A stretch of 7,163 nt of DNA from CAYJDG01 sp964368875 (GTDB lineage Bacteria > Pseudomonadota > Alphaproteobacteria > Micavibrionales > Micavibrionaceae): contig CAYJDG010000069.1 of assembly GCA_964368875.1 (NCBI GenBank), positions 1 to 7,163 on the forward strand, read 5' to 3'. The position numbers were made by a program, and so were the translations under genes. Shown one piece after another: positions 5,832-7,163 of the stretch. Under the pieces are notes generated by a model, which ran no database searches, was not told where the DNA came from, and saw nothing but the letters and a program-made list of their open reading frames with translations. Position 1 is the stretch's first letter. Each line of letters begins with the position of its first letter.

Positions 5832-7163
5832 TTATCGGTCTTGTTGAGGCTCTGACCCGGCTTTATAGACGCTCGGGATTTTTCTCAGGCGCTTTTTCCA
5901 TTCCGAGGCATATTGATAATAGGTGATGGTATCAGTGAGGAACGCCTGATTGACCTTTTCAGGAGCCATAACGTTCTGGCCATCATAAAATACCGACTGG
6001 GCTTTGGGTGATAAAACCGTGAGTTGGCCATCTTTCAGATAGGCGATTTTTTGATAATTGCTGACGAATGCATAGGCGTCTTCTGCGTCATAAGCATCAT
6101 TCAGGACATCCTTACCAAAAAACTTGGTGTAGTAACTGAAATTCAGCAGACCGAGCAGTACCGGCGCGACATCGATCTGGCTGGCCATTAATTTATAATT
6201 CTGAGGCTTGATAAAGCCCGGCGCGTAAAAGATCGCCGGAATATGGTACTTGTCCGGACTCAACTCAATTTTCCCGCCTGCGCCAGCCGTATGGTCGGCG
6301 ACAAAAATGAAAACCGTGTCTTTAAACCATGGCTTATTGCGCGCGTTTTCTAAAAGTTTGCCTACTGAGTAATCGGCATACTTAACCCCTGCGCTTCTCC
6401 CGCCGGTTTTTGAAGGCAGATCGATGCGTCCTTCAGGAAAGGTATAGGGGCGGTGATTTGACGTCGTCATGACCTCGTACATAAAGGGTTGTTTTTTCTC
6501 GTAAGCGAGGTCGGCTTGTTTGATGACCTGATTGTAGAGATCTTCGTCCGCAACTCCCCAGACGTTCGAGAAGGTCACATCTCCATCGGCAAAATCATGA
6601 CGGTCAATGACGCGGAAGCCGTTGGCAGCGAAAAACGCATTCATGTTATCAAAATACCCATGGCCGCCATAGATAAAAGCCGTGTCATAGCCGCGATCCT
6701 GAAAGACATACCCAAGCGAAAACAACCCGCCATTTTCGGGACGACGCACAATCGATTGGCCGGGTGTTGGAGGGATAGACAGGGTGATCGCTTCAAGCCC
6801 GCGCACCGTGCGCGTGCCCGTGGCATAAAGATTACTGAAGAATAGGCCCTGCTTGGTCAGCCCATCGAGAACCGGGGTCAAATTTTCGCGATTGCCGAAG
6901 GTCGCCATGAAATCGGCGCTCATGCTTTCCATGATAACCAGAACGACGTTTTTGTGGAGCTCAGGGCCAGTGCGCTTGATCAGCCGCGTAATATCATCCG
7001 GGTCCTGACTGGTGAACTCGCTCTCATCTTCTTTCAGCAAAGTCCGTATTCTCGTACCGACCGCCTGTTCATCGATCGTCATATAAAAATCTTTGTAGCT
7101 CAGTTCATTGTTTCTATACGCTGAGAACAAGGCATAGGTGCCGTTGGTCGCAAGCTCGTGCAA
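5832..7163 (-). CDS. LTA synthase family/phosphoglycerol transferase-like enzyme (partial, N-terminus beyond the right edge)
   Basis: This is the periplasmic catalytic domain of an alkaline-phosphatase-superfamily (sulfatase-fold) enzyme of the LtaS/OpgB group, which transfers phosphoglycerol or a similar group from a lipid donor to a glycan or lipid. Of the protein, 443 codons are visible. The frame stays open at the edge and begins LHELATNGTYALFSAYRNNE, which in this family directly follows the N-terminal transmembrane domain, so roughly 200 residues are missing. In visible-residue numbering, the metal and active-site residues are present: VIMESMS with E79, ATGTRTVRG with candidate nucleophile T119, SNHRPYTFPEG with H237, and VADHT with D290 and H291. 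GGHGYFDN lies near 166-173. In Gram-negative bacteria the likely products are substituted periplasmic glucans or modified envelope glycolipids, not lipoteichoic acid. The C-terminus is polar and ends SEPQQDR. Confidence 0.9.
   Translation of the reverse strand: MHELATNGTYALFSAYRNNELSYKDFYMTIDEQAVGTRIRTLLKEDESEFTSQDPDDITRLIKRTGPELHKNVVLVIMESMSADFMATFGNRENLTPVLDGLTKQGLFFSNLYATGTRTVRGLEAITLSIPPTPGQSIVRRPENGGLFSLGYVFQDRGYDTAFIYGGHGYFDNMNAFFAANGFRVIDRHDFADGDVTFSNVWGVADEDLYNQVIKQADLAYEKKQPFMYEVMTTSNHRPYTFPEGRIDLPSKTGGRSAGVKYADYSVGKLLENARNKPWFKDTVFIFVADHTAGAGGKIELSPDKYHIPAIFYAPGFIKPQNYKLMASQIDVAPVLLGLLNFSYYTKFFGKDVLNDAYDAEDAYAFVSNYQKIAYLKDGQLTVLSPKAQSVFYDGQNVMAPEKVNQAFLTDTITYYQYASEWKKRLRKIPSVYKAGSEPQQDR

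Overview
The window reads as chromosomal DNA of a Gram-negative bacterium, most probably an alphaproteobacterium. NusG and the ribosomal proteins L1 and L11 have alphaproteobacterial character (for example the NusG N-terminus around WYVLHVYSGFEGKV and its KVTGFLGAG segment). Base composition is close to balanced and genes are tightly packed. A Micavibrio-like lineage is possible, but that is only an impression from the sequences.

Layout on the minus strand, in transcription order (right to left): the C-terminal catalytic part of an LTA-synthase/phosphoglycerol-transferase-like sulfatase-fold enzyme (7163 to 5832); a CDF-family zinc/metal exporter with a His-rich N-terminus (5445 to 4492); secE (4346 to 4149) and nusG (4121 to 3585); a perfect 13-bp inverted repeat; a type-I ABC exporter half-transporter (3512 to 1722); a two-helix, ion-channel-like membrane protein (1693 to 1307); a 65-residue orphan protein (1284 to 1087); a promoter and structured leader; rplK (886 to 452); and rplA (449 to beyond the left edge). 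One plus-strand gene is supported: a 54-residue single-pass membrane protein at 5657-5821, divergent from the metal exporter and convergent with the sulfatase-fold gene.

The core of the window is the usual transcription/translation block secE-nusG-rplK-rplA. SecE completes the SecYEG translocon, NusG is the transcription elongation factor, and L11 and L1 form part of the large ribosomal subunit. In most bacteria nusG is followed almost directly by rplK. Here about 2.7 kb separates them, holding three genes: the ABC exporter, the channel-like protein and the orphan. The sequence suggests three transcription units: a promoter at 4418-4447 for secE-nusG, ending at or attenuated by the hairpin at 3532-3562; the three-gene insert, co-directional and closely spaced but without an evident promoter of its own; and rplK-rplA from a promoter at 1052-1080 with a leader of about 160 nt that could hold an L1 autoregulatory site.

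No tRNA, rRNA, insertion sequence, CRISPR array, phage gene or target-site duplication was seen. The most novel content is the insert inside the ribosomal block, especially the channel-like protein with a non-canonical pore segment and the uncharacterised 65-residue protein beside it. I see no clear sign of a defence system or other elaborate undescribed system.
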